Source: Lactarius indigo
Lineage: Eukaryota; Basidiomycota; Agaricomycetes; Russulales; Russulaceae
Length of the DNA: 64,000 bases
Direction of reading: 5' to 3'
NCBI GenBank assembly: GCA_025766275.1
Contig: JAFKAC010000002.1
Coordinates: 372,001 to 436,000 of the forward strand
Each line of letters opens with the position of its first letter. The first letter of the stretch is position 1. Both the position numbers and the translations under genes were made by a program. The notes under the pieces are model-generated. The model was not told the origin of the DNA and did not search any database. It was given only the letters and a program-made list of their open reading frames with translations. Below, one piece after another: positions 54,305 to 64,000 of the stretch.

Positions 54305-55753
54305 TCAGGACTCCGGATCTATGAGGTCGTAGATGTCAGCATCAAGGTCATTCTCCGGCCACGGGGAGATGTCGAGTCGACAGTAATGCGTTTTGAGGAA
54401 AAGGAAGGGTCCGCGTTTACCACACTTGCGACACATTTCGTACTGTGGGCACCGAATCTCGTCATGGTTGGCATCAGTGTGGAAGCACCGCCCACACCAT
54501 CTCCCTTGGGTATGGGCCGCGATTGTCGGTGGTTCGGGAATGGTGAAGGAAGTGGTAGCTTCCGTAGCCACTGCTTGCCGTATGCGTTCGTCTGCCTGGG
54601 AGGTCGTGATTACTTCTTCGACCATGCCTGCACGGCGGAATATGCACCGGTGAGATTGATGTTCTTGGCTTTGGCAATGTCGGCAGGCAGGTCGCGGTCT
54701 GGTGGGACAATCGCGTACGATGTGGTGGGGACTGTTACAGTGGTAGCAGCATCGGCGGTGGGGTTTGTCGGCGAGGCGGGGGAATTCTAGTGGTCCCCCG
54801 CGTCGTGGAGAGAATGGAATGGCGTAGCGGGAATGACGAAGTGGGGCCGGCAGGGCCGTCATGCGCGCATACTCGTTGCCGATGGTAGCCAGCGCCCCTG
54901 CGTACTGAAGGCGCCTCTTGGTGCTGGCTAGCATCAAGTCGACGGTGAGTCGTTCTGCTCGTAGTTTGCGTGTGTCCTCCTCCAGCTTCTCATATTTCTC
55001 GTCAAGTTCTTTGAGCGCCGCAAGTCCCGTCCTCAGCCTAGTAATTTCGGCCGTGAGACGAGGTGAGTTAAGCTCTACGAGTGTTTCGTCTAGAGCACAG
55101 GCGCGGATATCGTGGGGGTCAAAGAACTGTAGTTGCTCCGCTGTGAAAGGTGGTGCCGAGACGTTCGGCCTAAGTGACGAGAGGTAGACCTCCTCTCCGT
55201 AGTGGGGTTGTCCCGCGCCCATTGTCCCCACTACCTCGGTGAACCCCTTGCGATAGTAGATATACTTCGCTGGGTTAGATCCACCGTCTGGTAGTGGGAT
55301 CTGTAATGGGTAATACTTGGGGGTGCCAGGGATATTTGGAAAGAATGGAGCACCAGGGTCGTCTGTGTCGTTAGGGGGGGAGTCGGGTCGGTTGTAGTCG
55401 ATGGGAGTGTGGACGCGAACTGGAGTAAACGGTTCTAGAGGTGGGGGTGGTGTGGATGATGGAGAGGATGGCGGTGACTGGGGTTGTGGTTCTGGTGGCG
55501 GGGTCGACTGTTGTTGTGGAGGTGGTGTTGGAGAGTATTGCCCTTCTTCCGGTGTTGACGGGGTAAGTTCCCCGGGTTCTCGTTCGATAAGAATGTGGGT
55601 GGCGATGGCGGCGTGTTGGGGAGACGGGGGTGGTGACAGATGGGGAATGTCGGTGAGATTGATGGTGACAATCCCTCGTTCGAGGGCGGCTTTGAGTTGG
55701 GGGTTGCTGAGGATGTTGACGAGGGTGGTGTCGGATACTGGGGTGTCGGTCAT
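54305..55753 (-). CDS. Gypsy-A2 ORF3: zinc-knuckle protein
   Basis: 482 residues, same length as the A1 copy with a few substitutions. Pro-rich region 40-145; conserved segment 148-245 shared with the end of Gypsy-B/C Pol; coiled coil about 231-285 (LKELDEKYEKLEEDTRKL); zinc knuckles C336/C339/H344/C349 and C357/C360/H365/C370; further Cys/His clusters at 420-435 and 441-458; acidic tail with DADIYDLIDPES. Starts 37 nt after the pol stop, with GATATAAAAA overlapping that stop. Role unknown; possible second nucleocapsid, RNA chaperone or targeting factor (inference). Confidence 0.87.
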   Translation of the reverse strand: MTDTPVSDTTLVNILSNPQLKAALERGIVTINLTDIPHLSPPPSPQHAAIATHILIEREPGELTPSTPEEGQYSPTPPPQQQSTPPPEPQPQSPPSSPSSTPPPPLEPFTPVRVHTPIDYNRPDSPPNDTDDPGAPFFPNIPGTPKYYPLQIPLPDGGSNPAKYIYYRKGFTEVVGTMGAGQPHYGEEVYLSSLRPNVSAPPFTAEQLQFFDPHDIRACALDETLVELNSPRLTAEITRLRTGLAALKELDEKYEKLEEDTRKLRAERLTVDLMLASTKRRLQYAGALATIGNEYARMTALPAPLRHSRYAIPFSPRRGGPLEFPRLADKPHRRCCYHCNSPHHIVRDCPTRPRPACRHCQSQEHQSHRCIFRRAGMVEEVITTSQADERIRQAVATEATTSFTIPEPPTIAAHTQGRWCGRCFHTDANHDEIRCPQYEMCRKCGKRGPFLFLKTHYCRLDISPWPENDLDADIYDLIDPES

Positions 55754-55790
55754 TTTGGCTGAGGGATGTGGGGGTGTGAAAGGGGTGTTT

Positions 55791-58700
55791 TTATATCGTT
55801 CGTCCAGCCCCCTTGGCGGTCAGATATCGCTGGTAGAAGTCTTTGATGACGTCTGTGGCGTGGGTCATGTTTGTTGCGGGTTCCCATGTGTTATCGCTTG
55901 ATGGGAACCCCTTCCACTTTACTAGGTAGTGGAGTTTGCGCCCCCTTCCTCGTTCCTGGGCGTCTTCAATTCGCTCCACTTCATACTCCTCTTCTCCATC
56001 GATAAGGTCCGGTGGAGGACGGGTATAGTTTGCGCCGTGCATCTCCGTTTCCTTATATGGTGTCAGAAGGTTCGCATGGAATACTGGGTGTATCTTCCAT
56101 GATGCCGGAAGTTCCAGTTCGTACGAAACGTCTGATAGAACTTTGGTGATTTTGAAGGGTCCGTACCGCTTTGGGGCTAGTTTGCTTGTGGGGTAGAAGG
56201 TACGGAGATTGGTCCCTTCTAGCCATACTTGATCCCCTTGCTGATAAGGTATGAACCCTGTTTTTCCCCGCTGAGCCATGAGATATTGTGCGTGTTTGAT
56301 ACTATCTTGCGCATGTTGCCGGAGTATTTGCAACTCTTCCAATCTTTGATCCACCACGGGGCTGTGTGATGGCTTTGGTGTCCACGTGGTTCGTGGTTCC
56401 CACCCCATAATGAGAGAGAAGGGGGAGTGCCTGGTGGTGGCGTTTCTCCAAGAATTGTGAGCGAATTGTGCCATGGGTAGAAGTTCCGCCCAGTTGTCCT
56501 GTTGCACGTTACACCAATGTCGCAAGTATTGTTCTAACCATTGGTTTGTTCGTTCTGATTGACCGTCCGTCTGCGGATGATACGCTGATGATACGTTTTG
56601 CTGTATCCCCAACGTTTTACACAGTTGTCGCATGAACATGGACGCAAATCTTGGATCCCGATCAGATATGATTCTTCGGGGTAGGCCGTAGTGGGGATAG
56701 ACATGTCGGAGATAAAGTTTTGCCACGCCTTCCGACGTTATGGCTTCGTTGCATGGTATGAATATTGCCGCTTTTGAGCAATCGTGGTCCGTGACGGTGA
56801 GGATTGAGTCAAACCCTTTTGATATCGGGAGTTTGACTATGAAGTCCATGGCTACCACTTCGAATGGTTCGGCTGATGGTTCGGTGGTGATAGGAAATAA
56901 GTGGGGTTTTTGTCGATGATGGTTAATCTTGTTGCTTTGGCATGTTGCACATCCCTTGACGTAAGCTTCCACATCTTTGCGCATGTTGGGCCACCAGAAG
57001 TCGCGTCGTAACAGTTCTAGAGTGTTTGCAATTCCTGGGTGTCCTGCGCTTGGAGTGTCATGGAAAAAGGTGATTACCCCCCGTTTAAGTTCGTTGTTTC
57101 CCACAACAACGAGTGCGTCGCCCTTCCACCACAGCCCATCGTGTTTCTTCAGGTTGTGGGGTTCTATCCACGGGAGGAGTGCTGCTTCGTCCATATTTTG
57201 TGCAATTTGAGTCCATATATCCATGTCGTGCATGGACGTTTGGGTGACTTTGAGAAATACGTCATCTGGGAGTACCACGACGTGATCGTTATCGCTGGTG
57301 CCGTCATCATAATCAGGTCTTCTTGATAAGGAGTCTGCTTGTGTGTTTTTGGTACCAGGGATATGTTTGAGTATAAAGTTGTACTCCGACAGTTCTTGGA
57401 ACTCCCGTGCTACCCGTCGATTGATTTTTCTGGGTTCTTTCCAGTATTGCAGGTTGGCGTGGTCTGTATGAATCGTTATCAAATGGGGGGATCCCACAAG
57501 ATATGTTCGCCAGGTGCGTAACGCTTTGACAATCGCTAGTAGTTCCCTATCGTAAATGTCATAATTTCGTTCGGCTTCTGATAGGGATTCGGAGTAGAAT
57601 GCGACCGGATGCATTTTGTCGTCTTCTCCCTTTTGGTTTAGGACAGCTCCCAGGGCGTAGCTTGAAGTGTCGACTTCGATTTCAAAGGGTTGATCTAGTT
57701 TCGGGAATAGCAAGACCGGTTCTGAACTGATTCGCTCTTTGATAGTGTCGAAGGCTTTTTGTCTGGCTTCTGTCCATTCCCAGGGGACATCTTTCTTCGT
57801 GAGGTCGTGAAGGGGTCTTGCAATTGTGGAGAATCCCCGTATAAACCGCCGGTAGAAATTGCAGAATCCTAAGAAGGCTCGTACTTCTTTGAGTGATGTT
57901 GGCGCCTTCCATTCTCGGACTCCTTGCACCTTGATTGGGTCCATTCGTAGTCGTCCATATCCAATGATTAGTCCTAGATATTCCACCTCATAGACTTCGA
58001 ACATGCATTTTTCCGGTTTGATGTATAAGTCGTGTTTGTCGCAGAGGTCAAGGACTTGGTGTAGTACCATCCGGTGGTGGGTACGGTCGTCTGCGGTCGC
58101 GATGAGGATATCGTCCATGTAAACGATCACCTCGCCCGTCAATACCAACTCTCGGAAGATCGTGTCCATCATGGTTTGGAAGGTGCTGGGGGAGTTAGTG
58201 AGGCCAAAGAACATGACTCGCGGTTCGAACAGCCCCTGATTTGTTTTGAACGCCGCCTTCCATTCGTCTCCCTGTTTGATTCGAACGTTGTTGTATCCCC
58301 ATCGTATGTCAAGCTTCGAGTAAAGCCGTGCTTCTCGGATCTTGTCGATAAGTTCGGGGATCAGGGGGAGTGGATAATGATTTTTTACAGTCAGCTCGTT
58401 GAGGCGGCGATAGTCCTGTACCGGGCGTAGTTTCCCGTCCTTCTTTTTGATAAAAAAGAAGGGAGAGGCGTAAGGGGACTTAGACGGTTGGATGTATTTC
58501 TTTTCCAGGTGTTCAGTCACGAATTCCGTTAGCTTTTCGTTTTCCGGGATTGTGAGTGGGTATACTTTGCAATCCAGTGTCTCAGGGGCGTTTGGAACCA
58601 AATCGATGGCATGGTCCCACGGGCGTGAAGGAGGGAAGCGCTGGGATGCTTCCTCACTGAAAACTTTCTGATGTCTCTGGTATTCTTCGGGAATCATCTC

Positions 58701-59332
58701 TTCGAAGGTTTTCTGGGGTCTTTTGGCCGCTTCTTGTTGTGCTAATTCTGATGCAGTTGTCGTTTTTCGCAGCCGGATACACGGTTCGTCCTCTTCTTGT
58801 AGCCGTTCCCAGGCTAACTCGTCCAGTTGATACGTCTCCAATGCCTTGATAGTTGCTTCAAGAGGCATGGCTTCGTCGGACAAGTGCAAACTGGTGATGA
58901 CCACTGGTTGGAATTCTTCATCGAGTGTGGCGTCTCGCCAGTGGAACTTGGGTTCGAAAGCCGTAAACCAGGGATATCCTAGTATGACTTCGTCGTTTCC
59001 TAGATCTGTGATGAGGAATCGAAGGTTTTGGGTCTTTCCTCCGGTTTTAACGGTGAGATCGGTGAATGATGTGATCTCCCCTCCTTGGTTATGGGTTCCG
59101 TCTACGTTCCATATCTTGATGGAGCGTTTGGTAGGTAGCCAGGCGATTTTGAGTCGTTTCAGGAGGTTTGCGCTTATGAAGTTGTCTGTTGCGCCCGAGT
59201 CTACCAACACGTTTCGTTCGGCCGTCGCGTGAGCAGATTTGAAAAGTACTGGAATTCGCATAGATCGGAATCTGCTATTGTACACGCTAAGTTTTAATGC
59301 TCTAGCCCAGGCCGCCGGGTTCAAGCGTTCAG
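55791..59332 (-). CDS. pol: Gypsy-A2 Pol, intact
   Basis: 1177 residues counted from LNPAAWARA (59324), reached by -1 shift at 59333-59339. Protease D42 in VDSGATDNF; reverse transcriptase with D339 (KLDIRWGYNN) and YMDD 402-405; RNase H from D551 (EVDTSSYALGA); integrase zinc region H755, H762, C792, C795; catalytic core D827, D888, E924 (35 residues between the last two); GPF-type segment (KRYGPFKI, about 1053); chromodomain about 1112-1165 (LVKWKGFPSSDNTWEP). Ends at TAA 55791-55793. The chromodomain would direct integration to marked chromatin, consistent with the nested insertions here (inference). Confidence 0.95.
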
Positions 59333-60982
59333 AAAATCCTTCTTTTGTCCAAAGAGTTTATCCACCATTAGTTCTCGTACTTCGGGTGTTTGGGCGAACA
59401 AGGCCGCTACTTGGGCGTCCGCCTGTTCTTCGTTTGAAAGGGGACGTGACGCGGTCATCGAGATAGTGGCGGTGGTCGGAGTGGGGTCGTCCGCTTTCGC
59501 GGCTTTGACGGTAGTGGTTGGTTTTTGGGGGCAGAATCTGGAGATATGCCCTTGTCCTCGGCATCGGAAGCATCTTCCTTCTTTTTGGAGTAACTTCTTT
59601 TCGTCCTCTGTCATTGCTGCTCGGGCTCGGGTTCGGCTGACGTCCATTGCGTTTGGGTCTCTAGTTTTGTTGAGAGCGTTCAGCCATTGGTCGCAGGAGG
59701 CTCCTCCCTTTTTGTCCGTTCTTCCCTTGGTGAGCCTATCTTTGAGGAGAAGATATTCTGCTTGTTGGAGCGTAACCGCCGTTTTCCAATCGTCCCAATC
59801 TACAGGGTGGTGGAACTTGATTGCGTTTATGACTAACGCATTCGGGAGGCCCTTTTGGAAGATTTCCAGGGTAGTGGCCTCGTTTTTGTTGTATCCTGCC
59901 TTGTTGGCCAAGTTGGAGAACTTGGCTATGTAGGTGTCGATGTCTTCCTTGTCCATTCGTAAATTTTGAATGGCGTGGCGGGCTTTTTGTTGTTGGGTAG
60001 TGTCGGTATATGCCTGAATAAATCTTGTTTCGACGGTGTTCCATAAGTTTTCGGCGTTCATGGCTACTCCTCCCGCCAATTGGTCGGCCAGCCATTGTAT
60101 TTGTTCTTCGACCCAGTCGTCTACTAATGGCCCGCGGATGTACGAGAGGAGGGTCATTGCGCGTGAATAAGGGAGGGTTAACTGTTGGACGTTTGGGTTC
60201 ATTCCTCGGTAGAGTGCGAAGGCGTTTAAGAAGGCTCTACTGGTTTCTCGATCCCCGGTGAATTCTGGTGGAGGATTCCCTCCGAGTCGTCCGTTTGGGG
60301 GGAGTCCTCCAGCGGCGGGGCCTGCGGCTGCTCCGCCGCCTCCACCTCCAGGCACGCCGCCTCCGCCTCCAGGCGCACCGCCTCCACCGCCAGGCGCACC
60401 GCCTCCACCTCCAGGCGCACCGCCTCCATGATGGCTTCCTGTGCCTCCCGCAGCGCCTCCTCCGCTTGTCGACATACTTCCTCCCACAAGATGTCCTCCA
60501 CTACTTGCAGGATTCGTTGTCAAGGACCCTGCGGTTGGTTGTGAGGAGGTGAGGGTGGTGGAGAGTTGGGTGGTGGACATGTTGGCATATGATGCGAAGT
60601 CCACAGGTCGTTGGATGGTAGGCGTAAGTGTTGGGTTATCTAAATCGGGTTCGGAAGATGGTTCTTCGATATCGGAGTCAGCCTCGATGGCGCTGATTTG
60701 TCCTTTTCCTGGTCCTAGGCCTAGGTGTGCAGGGACGGGTTTATAGGAGTACCAGGAGTGCTTTGAATCGGAGTAGGCAACGTAGGCCCAGATATGTTGA
60801 TCTTCAATATACTCAATTGGTTCGTATGTGAGTTTATCGGGGTCGTAGACGTAGTATCCCTCGTCGTGTGGAGTGTTCCTCCAAAGAGCGGCTCCTTTGA
60901 TAGAAGGTCTTAGGTCGTCGTAGGGATGCCGCTCCAGGTACTCTTTGACGAACTGTGTCCAGCTTCGGCTGGTGAGAGCCAC
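59321..60982 (-). CDS. gag: Gypsy-A2 Gag
   Basis: 553 residues, open from the conserved GTG (60982-60980). Same layout as A1: EYIEDQHIWAYVAY near the start, four Gly-rich repeats of 21 bp with P/A changes, capsid-like region, zinc knuckle CFRCRGQGHISRFC and C-terminal LFGQKKDFLNA overlapping pol. Intact, and expected to form particles. Confidence 0.9.
   Translation of the reverse strand: MALTSRSWTQFVKEYLERHPYDDLRPSIKGAALWRNTPHDEGYYVYDPDKLTYEPIEYIEDQHIWAYVAYSDSKHSWYSYKPVPAHLGLGPGKGQISAIEADSDIEEPSSEPDLDNPTLTPTIQRPVDFASYANMSTTQLSTTLTSSQPTAGSLTTNPASSGGHLVGGSMSTSGGGAAGGTGSHHGGGAPGGGGGAPGGGGGAPGGGGGVPGGGGGGAAAGPAAGGLPPNGRLGGNPPPEFTGDRETSRAFLNAFALYRGMNPNVQQLTLPYSRAMTLLSYIRGPLVDDWVEEQIQWLADQLAGGVAMNAENLWNTVETRFIQAYTDTTQQQKARHAIQNLRMDKEDIDTYIAKFSNLANKAGYNKNEATTLEIFQKGLPNALVINAIKFHHPVDWDDWKTAVTLQQAEYLLLKDRLTKGRTDKKGGASCDQWLNALNKTRDPNAMDVSRTRARAAMTEDEKKLLQKEGRCFRCRGQGHISRFCPQKPTTTVKAAKADDPTPTTATISMTASRPLSNEEQADAQVAALFAQTPEVRELMVDKLFGQKKDFLNA
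59333..59339 (-). other. -1 slip site, Gypsy-A2 gag/pol
   Basis: G GAT TTT in the gag frame, identical to A1 and to the old A' copy (28367-28373), three codons before the gag TGA (59323-59321). Confidence 0.65.
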
Positions 60983-60987
60983 TGTGG

Positions 60988-60998
60988 AGACTAGACTT
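60988..60998 (-). other. Gypsy-A2 primer-binding site
   Basis: AAGTCTAGTCT on the minus strand, two bases from the LTR, exact complement of the primer at plus coordinates 61213-61223. Confidence 0.8.
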
Positions 60999-61000
60999 AA

Positions 61001-61560
61001 TGTAACGCCACTACAGGGGCGTTGAGTACGACCTGTACTAAGTCAGTCAATCGCTCGGTAGTCAAAGCTCGAAGGCTCGACTTCAGTAAGAATGATGCAC
61101 AAGAGTCACAAGGACGCACGTCACTTGGACTGTAGAGGGGAGCTAAGACTCGAAGGCCTAGCGAAGACGAGGGTCTGGAGACTCTGCGTAGACGAGTGTA
61201 GTATTACACAAGAAGTCTAGTCTACCGTACAAGCTAGGTATGACTAGGGTTAAATAGAAATCGTACTGTATGGCCATTGCAAACAGATGGCGCCATCGCT
61301 AAACCGAGGAAGAAAGGAGTGAACATAAGGGGAACAAGACAGAGATATATCGAGAACGAAGGAGAATCATGCGGGGTCGCGCGTGAGAGGGAACAAGTCG
61401 GAAACCGGCACATGTCAAGCTTTATCAAAGGAGAACGTCGATAAGCAAGGCGCGTGATAGGAACCGGGTAATCGTAAAGTCCGCGTAGTCGTACAGGGCT
61501 CGTATAGTGCGGGAAAGGAATAATGGTAAAGAACGAAACGAGTCCAAGCAAATCGTGACA
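61001..61560 (-). repeat. Gypsy-A2 5' LTR with promoter
   Basis: 560 bp. On the minus strand TATTTAA starts at 61256 and primer AGACTAGACTT at 61223, 33 nt apart. TCCAG follows at 61561-61565. Confidence 0.95.
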
Positions 61561-61565
61561 TCCAG

Positions 61566-63478
61566 GTTATCGGGAAGTTTGAGGTAGCTGCTGCCGTTCA
61601 CCCTCTCCATCACATGAACACTCCATTGACACATGACATCATAGCAGATGAGGGCAGCCTCTATTCCCTCCATATTGAAGTTCAGGGCTTTACATATGGA
61701 ATAGTCCATATTCTTCTGGCTTTAGGGGGATTGAGCATCACTCAGCATATGCCAATGGAATGAGGACTCACGCTTCTCCTTTCTGGAAGTCAACAACAGA
61801 ATCTGGCACAAAGTTTCCATGAACACATGCCGTAGCACCAATTCCAGTTGATTGAAGGTGTCCACTATGCTTGTTTACGTTGTTTACTGCCCGGTGATCA
61901 TGGCATGTCGATCTCTGTTTAAGGGTGAGCTTCTCAGAGGCTCACCTGCCGAAACACCAGAGATAGAACTGACCTGCCGCCTCTCCACTGCTGAGTTCAA
62001 ATGCAACTCATATGCTGTTCGGCTGACCATGAATCCAGTGCCATCAGAGAGTGGAACATCATTCTCTGGGTTTCTCATCTTCATATGCTCTGCCTGGAAG
62101 TTACCATCCATTATGAAACCCCACATAAAAAGGCTTTTGCTAAAGTGATGTGTTGGCAGCCAGTAGGTGCTAATGTCTATACACTTACCTATTCTCATAC
62201 TCTTTCCAGTCTTCAGGGAGGTTGATCCTGGGTTGTGCACACAGTGCACAGAATATGGCCATCGATCCTGGCTTCTGTTCTTCATTTTTCTGGTACCCAA
62301 ACCCAAACCGCTTCCTGGAAGTAAGCACTCTCCACTGTCTGCTGAGCCTCAGAAGCTCCCGGTATCGATCCTGAGTCTGCCAGTCAGTCTACCATTAGCA
62401 AATATATACTCTAAATCCTCCTACCGGCACCATATTTGGAAATTCATTGCTTGTGAGTCTCCTTAGACGGCTAAAAAATTGGCTTGGAGTTGTCTTGCAT
62501 TCAAGGTTGTCCAAATGAAAGTCTTCTAACACCTGGAATGTAAACGCTGTCTTTGGGTTGTGGAATGTTGCCGGAAAGAGCCCTGTCATCATCAACTGCA
62601 TGTCATGCTCGGCAGCCTCAGGGCAGCGGCACCAGCTGACACCGATCTCATGGACACCAGACCTATCAACCACAGTTATTATGGGGTTTCCCTCTTTGTC
62701 ATGATGTCCAGCTTTTGAGCTGCCGAAGCCAGGGTCGGCAGCTGTGTTGTCTTCATCATAGCTGCCTTCCTGGTATTCTTCTTCGTTACAGTCCATCTGC
62801 AAAGTATTTTCAGAAATGGGATTAAATATGGAAGAGGTTGACAACGCACACTTTGAATAGGGCATAAATCTCCAGAGTGCCCAAGATGCAAGCTTACTCC
62901 AACCTCCCATAGCCATGATGGCATAAAGTACTTCCCTGTCCACTTCTGAACCCTGTGGAAAGGAAGCTGCCGGTGGGATTTTCGGCAACACCCTTTGCAG
63001 AGCACAAGAGCAGGGAAGCAGTCTGAGCACCTCCACTCAAATGGAGCAGACAGGCAGTTCTGGCATGTTGTTGTAGCCGGAACACCCTCATAATTGAGGA
63101 GGCAATCCAGGTATTGATCAACCCTAGGAATGAATTCTTCTGTGTAAGTGTGCTGGGACTGAGGGATCTGTCAAATGCAGCTGAGGAAGGACATATGGGT
63201 GAGCTCACTCTCTTTTGTTCATCAGTCACTGGCTCTTCTGTCCAGAATATCTCATCGACATCCATAGATGGGAGGATATTCTCATCCAGTATCACCTCAC
63301 TATTCTCTATTCCTCCAGTGTTTTGCTTCTGGGCCTTCCCTTTGGAGGTCTTCACTTGAGTCACTTCCACTGCAACATCTCTGGTTCCTCGAGAGTGTGT
63401 TTGAGTTACCCACTCAATAACCTTAGGCTTGGATTTTCTTTTTGAGACTTTTGATCCCTGGATGCCTTTGGGTGCCAT
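61566..63478 (-). pseudogene. KDZ transposase, N-terminal half with CxC cluster
   Basis: Likely start ATG 63478 (MAPKGIQGSK), followed by a basic, Ser-rich N-terminus. Then the CxC2-like cysteine cluster (CQNC ... RCSDC ... LCKGCCRKSH, PFHRVQKW, LHLGHSGDLC; about 63080-62850), the VSWCRCPEA segment and LFPATFHNPKTAFTF (about 62640-62530). KDZ core motifs follow: MDGNFQAEHMKMRNPENDV (about 62110) and LICYDVMCQW (about 61640). The frame changes between segments, so several short introns are expected; borders not resolved. Cut by Gypsy-A2 at 61560. The family is a DNA transposase with an RNase H-like fold, expanded in basidiomycetes. Confidence 0.87.
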
Positions 63479-63826
63479 ATGGAAGGTCAGGTTGAGTGTC
63501 ACGGTGTATGTCTTCTGAGGGTAACACAATGTGTCATCCTAATTACCCTGTCGGCAGCTTGTGCAGACCAGATCGGCAGCTACTTGGTTACATCATTTCC
63601 AGTACGTGCTGACCACCTGTACCACATCTGTGACAAGTGTCACACCCATCAAAACCCTCGACCCTCCACGGAGGTACAGGTATTGGCCACAGCTATCCAG
63701 GGGTTTGGCTGGTATGGAATACTCATAGGGGTTCATAGAAGGGTTAACAGTTTTGTACATTTTTAATACAGTGACTGTACTACTTGTAAGCTACAAAAGT
63801 TATTTACACTTCTCTGAACCTCACTG
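63479..63826. other. Region upstream of the KDZ gene
   Basis: Putative 5' flank of the transposase. TCGGCAG occurs twice close together near 63551-63579. The open frame through 63480-63766 shows no recognisable protein. No terminal inverted repeat identified; the transposon end is probably beyond the window. Confidence 0.4.
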
Positions 63827-64000
63827 TTGTTGGTGTCATAGTGATATGGTGGAGCTTTTGTGCTACTGTGTCAGTGTCAGTGTCATAGTGATGCTGTGGA
63901 ACTTGCATGCTGCAGTGTTAGTGCCATAGAGATGCCGCAGGGCTTATATGCTGCCGTGTTGGCATTATAGTGACACGGCAGGTCTTGCATGCTGTGCTGG
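63827..64000. repeat. Tandem repeat of about 41 bp at the window end
   Basis: At least four units beginning GTGTYRG/GTGCCATAG and ending in TGCATGCTGY or TATATGCTGCC; the last two full units are 41 bp each. It runs off the window. Together with the arrays on the other side it may be a subterminal repeat of the KDZ transposon. Confidence 0.65.

Larger units (their letters stand above)
53711..61560 (-). mobile_element. Gypsy-A2, apparently intact Ty3/gypsy element
   Basis: A 7850-bp element with 560-bp LTRs (53711-54270, 61001-61560), TSD TCCAG (53706-53710, 61561-61565), inserted in the KDZ transposase gene. gag, pol and ORF3 are all open and all catalytic residues checked are present. Only about two LTR differences were noticed, both CpG transitions. 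With copia it is the best candidate for an autonomous element in the window. Confidence 0.96.

Noticed and set aside
63479..63766. 95-codon plus-strand frame upstream of the KDZ gene
   Set aside because: No conserved motif, overlaps the likely promoter of the minus-strand gene, and has no intron or start context support.

Overview
The window is a repeat-dense piece of a filamentous fungal chromosome, most likely an agaricomycete basidiomycete. Three things point there: chromodomain-bearing Ty3/gypsy elements, a Kyakuja-Dileera-Zisupton (KDZ) transposase with its CxC cysteine cluster (a class known to be expanded in mushroom-forming fungi), and GT-AG introns of only 51-80 bp in the one small ordinary-looking gene. 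I saw no rRNA, tRNA, CRISPR array or bacterial operon. I cannot name the species. Family names used here (Gypsy-A, B, C, D and copia) are labels for this window only.

Positions 1-30673 are a nest of retrotransposons ordered by 5-bp target-site duplications (TSDs). An old, decayed Gypsy-A copy (A', + strand, 667-29991) was hit in gag by a decayed Gypsy-B copy (B', + strand, 3359-28244, TSD TCTAT). B' was hit in its integrase by Gypsy-C (- strand, 9638-25882, TSD CATTC). Gypsy-C was hit in gag by a near-intact Gypsy-A copy (A1, - strand, 15600-23450, TSD TGGAA). Four further solo LTRs with perfect TSDs sit inside these layers (1800-2370, 3521-3862, 4471-4976, 23953-24449). A truncated Gypsy-D (- strand, 29992-33731) abuts the broken end of A'.

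Positions 33732-47754 hold a younger Gypsy-B (+ strand). Its pol is a single frame broken only by four TGA codons. Its 5' LTR is split by an apparently intact copia element (34109-40448, TSD TTCAG, one 1440-codon Gag-Pol ORF). From 47755 the sequence changes to a GGGCCC tandem array of 44-bp and 35-bp units. Next come a 215-aa five-exon gene of unknown function (49493-50382), a solo Gypsy-A LTR, a second minisatellite, and a minus-strand KDZ transposase gene (63478 to 51865). That gene is split by the best preserved gypsy element, A2 (53711-61560, TSD TCCAG), whose gag, pol and third ORF are all open.

The gypsy families share an unusual expression plan. (1) An 11-nt sequence 33-34 nt downstream of the LTR TATA box is the exact reverse complement of the primer-binding site just inside the 5' LTR. 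This is Tf1-like self-priming; family A uses a different 11-mer from B and C, yet complementarity is kept. (2) gag and pol are joined by a -1 frameshift at G GGT TTT (B, C) or G GAT TTT (A). (3) The conserved N-terminal codon of gag is GTG in every copy, with no ATG between predicted transcript start and that codon in A and B. (4) After the chromodomain there is an undescribed module: fused to Pol in B and C, but a separate 482-aa ORF with a coiled coil and several zinc motifs in A. This module is the strongest candidate for something new.
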